Origin: Paralvinella palmiformis | Lineage: Eukaryota; Annelida; Polychaeta; Terebellida; Alvinellidae | Length of the DNA: 64,000 nucleotides | Direction: 5' to 3' | Assembly (NCBI GenBank): GCA_025642065.1 | Contig: JAODUP010000504.1 | Span: 180,001 to 244,000 of the forward strand | In this document: one piece after another, positions 62,204-64,000 of the stretch | Position numbering within the stretch: position 1 is the stretch's first letter | How the letters are laid out: every line of letters starts with the position of its first letter | Translations under genes and position numbers: made by a program | Notes under the pieces: model-generated | What the model was told of the DNA's origin: nothing | What the model saw: the letters and a program-made list of their open reading frames with translations, nothing else | The model's database searches: none

Positions 62204-63190
62204 TTCTACTCCTTTAACTGAAGTTATTTTAATTCAAGTAGTTTCTGTATTCCGTGTTTAACCAAAGTGAGATGAATGAAAGCAGCTTATCGATACAACA
62301 TGTTATTTAGTTAATCTTAGTATTCCGCATTCATTCCATGTTAACCAAAGACTGATAGGGAAGAAGAATTGTATTTTGTTGCTAGATCATATAGAATAGT
62401 CACTTGGTTATAATAAAATAAATATTGATATATTTATTTTAATTATTTGCTGTTGATAAAGGACGAGTTCTAATAAATATCATGTCATATCGAAATAAAT
62501 ACTACATTTCCGGATATCCATTAATATAAATACATGTATAGAGGGAACTGAAAGAAGGCGACTAGACAATAGAATTAACATATGTTTCACTTAATAATGA
62601 CGGACAGTTACTTAACCAAGAATGAAAGAGAACGTTCGTTCTAATATTTAAAGGGATTTAAGACAAGCACCTTTCAAGGAGTGAGTCGTTCATGGTATGA
62701 AGCATCACAACTTATAGTCCGTGCAGCAACATGAGATGTACTGAAGCCTTAAGTGTCTCCAGGGCCTGTCGTCCACGTCATCGGTTACTCATGGTACGGC
62801 TTTATAATGGGTTAGCTATGGCACTAAGCCATTAGGAGTGGGACCATTATAAAACGCGTTTAGACGTTCGTTCGGTGTAGAGGTTCAGATGTTATAATCT
62901 TGGTTAATGTGGGATGGGGGGGGGGGGGGGTTAATGCCATTTAAGGAACACTAGACAATTAACGGGCAGTCTGTTTTTGATGTTTGGAGAACAGCAACAT
63001 TTTAATGCTGCGGTAGAAATGGATGTCATCTTGAGGGAAATGGTTTAATGTTTACATCCTGCAACACGATTTTACTCTGGTGGCTTTTTTCAAGTTAGAT
63101 TTGGTATTTGTGCGAGGATGGGAGGAGGCACTGGTAGTTTGATAGCTTCAATTGCAGTTTATAATTGATAATTGAAGTGTACATTTTATA
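62204..63190. other. Unique AT-rich sequence
   Basis: Holds a 15-base G run at 62916-62930 and a small hairpin, TTTATAATGG (62801-62810) with CCATTATAAA (62844-62853). No gene recognised. Confidence 0.4.
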
Positions 63191-63196
63191 ATTGAA

Positions 63197-63197
<1 letters not shown>

Positions 63198-63244
<47 letters not shown>

Positions 63245-63265
63245 CTATCTCTTTCTTTCTTGTTC

Positions 63266-63347
<82 letters not shown>
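63198..63347. repeat. (TA)n and (CT)n cluster
   Basis: TA 63198-63236 and CT 63265-63345 (about 38 units). Confidence 0.97.
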
Positions 63348-63350
<3 letters not shown>

Positions 63351-63406
63351 ATTCCAATTCTACTAACTTTTCCAAGTAGATTTGTCATGGAAGAAATATG
63401 TCTGAA

Positions 63407-63956
63407 TTAAAATATGAAATGGTAAATTAATTTGTGGATTAAATTTTTTGCCCGTTCTAAACATTGAGGGATATTCCTAAATAGCAATATCTCTACATAG
63501 ATTTTATATATGCTAACTGGTGGTATCACAGTGTTGTGGACGGAGCCAACAGTATACAGTCCACTTTGTTCTAGTATTTTTGTAACACCACATGTATGTG
63601 TTAAAAATGGTAAATTAATTTGTGGATTTAATTGTTTTGTAGGAAATTTCAATTCCAATTCAAACTTTCTTAATTCCAATTCCATTTCTTTTTAAATAAT
63701 CAATTCCAATTCCGGAATTATAATTGTAATTGACCACCACTTCCAATTCCGGAATTGAATTGACCCCATGTGTGCTACAGACAATGTATGATTTGTCAAC
63801 ACCAGTAATGTCTACCCTCTGGATGTCGATATGGAATCCTGCCTCATCTATCCTCGCATAGAAGGCACAATCATCACCATAACAGACATGGAAAAGTTCG
63901 AATCTCTTAAGGGATCGCATATCAAATAAATCTTGGACATTGACAAATTCTCCCAT
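63407..63956 (-). other. Two overlapping unidentified minus-strand ORFs
   Basis: Frames of 98 residues (63660-63956) and 92 residues (63407-63685) overlap in different phases. The first starts MGEFVNVQDLFDM and contains CYGDDCAFYARIDEAGF, which looks protein-like rather than random. Both pass through a degenerate AATTCC hexamer repeat (63643-63760) read as Glu-Leu or Gly-Ile. A 22-base direct repeat (atggtaaattaatttgtgga plus tt) lies at 63419-63440 and 63607-63628. It could be a decayed mobile-element ORF with a frameshift or an exon cut by the window edge. I do not recognise a family. Confidence 0.35.
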
Positions 63957-64000
63957 CTTTCAAATATCACCAGGAGATCATGGAATCAACCAAAATCCAG

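Overview
This is eukaryotic, almost certainly bilaterian animal, nuclear DNA. It carries one recognisable protein-coding gene, split into two coding exons with consensus GT-AG splice sites. The rest is AT-rich sequence with very dense microsatellites, tRNA-derived SINE-like repeats, a dead L2/CR1-like LINE copy and non-autonomous DNA elements. There are no bacterial operons, ribosome binding sites or CRISPR arrays. A marine invertebrate, possibly a lophotrochozoan, fits the repeat style and the receptor sequence, but the phylum cannot be fixed from the sequence alone.

The gene, on the minus strand, is a thyrotropin-releasing-hormone-receptor-like (TRHR) class A GPCR. Exon A (55263-56180) encodes the glycosylated N-terminus and TM1-TM5. 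Exon B (11571-11867) encodes TM6, TM7 and a short C-tail. The exons join in phase 0 across a 43,395-bp intron (11868-55262) to give a 404-residue protein, close to the length of vertebrate TRHR. The residues reported to contact TRH in the mammalian receptor (Tyr and Asn in TM3, Tyr in TM6, Arg in TM7) are all present. Upstream of exon A (56240-56700) are two strong splice donors and paired CCAAT motifs, which could be an untranslated first exon and promoter.

Layout. 1-11570, downstream of the gene: (TA)n; a 122-bp palindrome at 2552; a 5'-truncated LINE pseudogene (2955-4735); tRNA-like SINEs; a 16-copy, 57-bp minisatellite (5894-6805); a CTCA array; an AT-centred inverted repeat. 11571-56180, the TRHR gene: the intron holds most of the window, including compound microsatellites, two CTCA arrays, several SINE copies, a 2.26-kb terminal-inverted-repeat element (28675-30930) with a 293-bp element nested in it, tandem TTTGTTAATGGT repeats and repeat-poor CpG-bearing islands that may be regulatory. 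56181-64000, upstream: possible promoter, two SINEs close together, a fourth CTCA array, G-rich tracts and an unidentified minus-strand ORF pair at the right edge.

The most interesting non-genic observations are: (1) nested DNA elements whose inverted termini are built from 16-bp direct repeats beginning GGACA, in differing copy number at the two ends; (2) a SINE family whose 3' tail resembles the tail of the LINE copy in the same window, suggesting a LINE-SINE partnership that also seeds (ATT)n microsatellites; and (3) a palindromic element end that appears to seed the (TA)n tracts at 17.4-17.9 kb.
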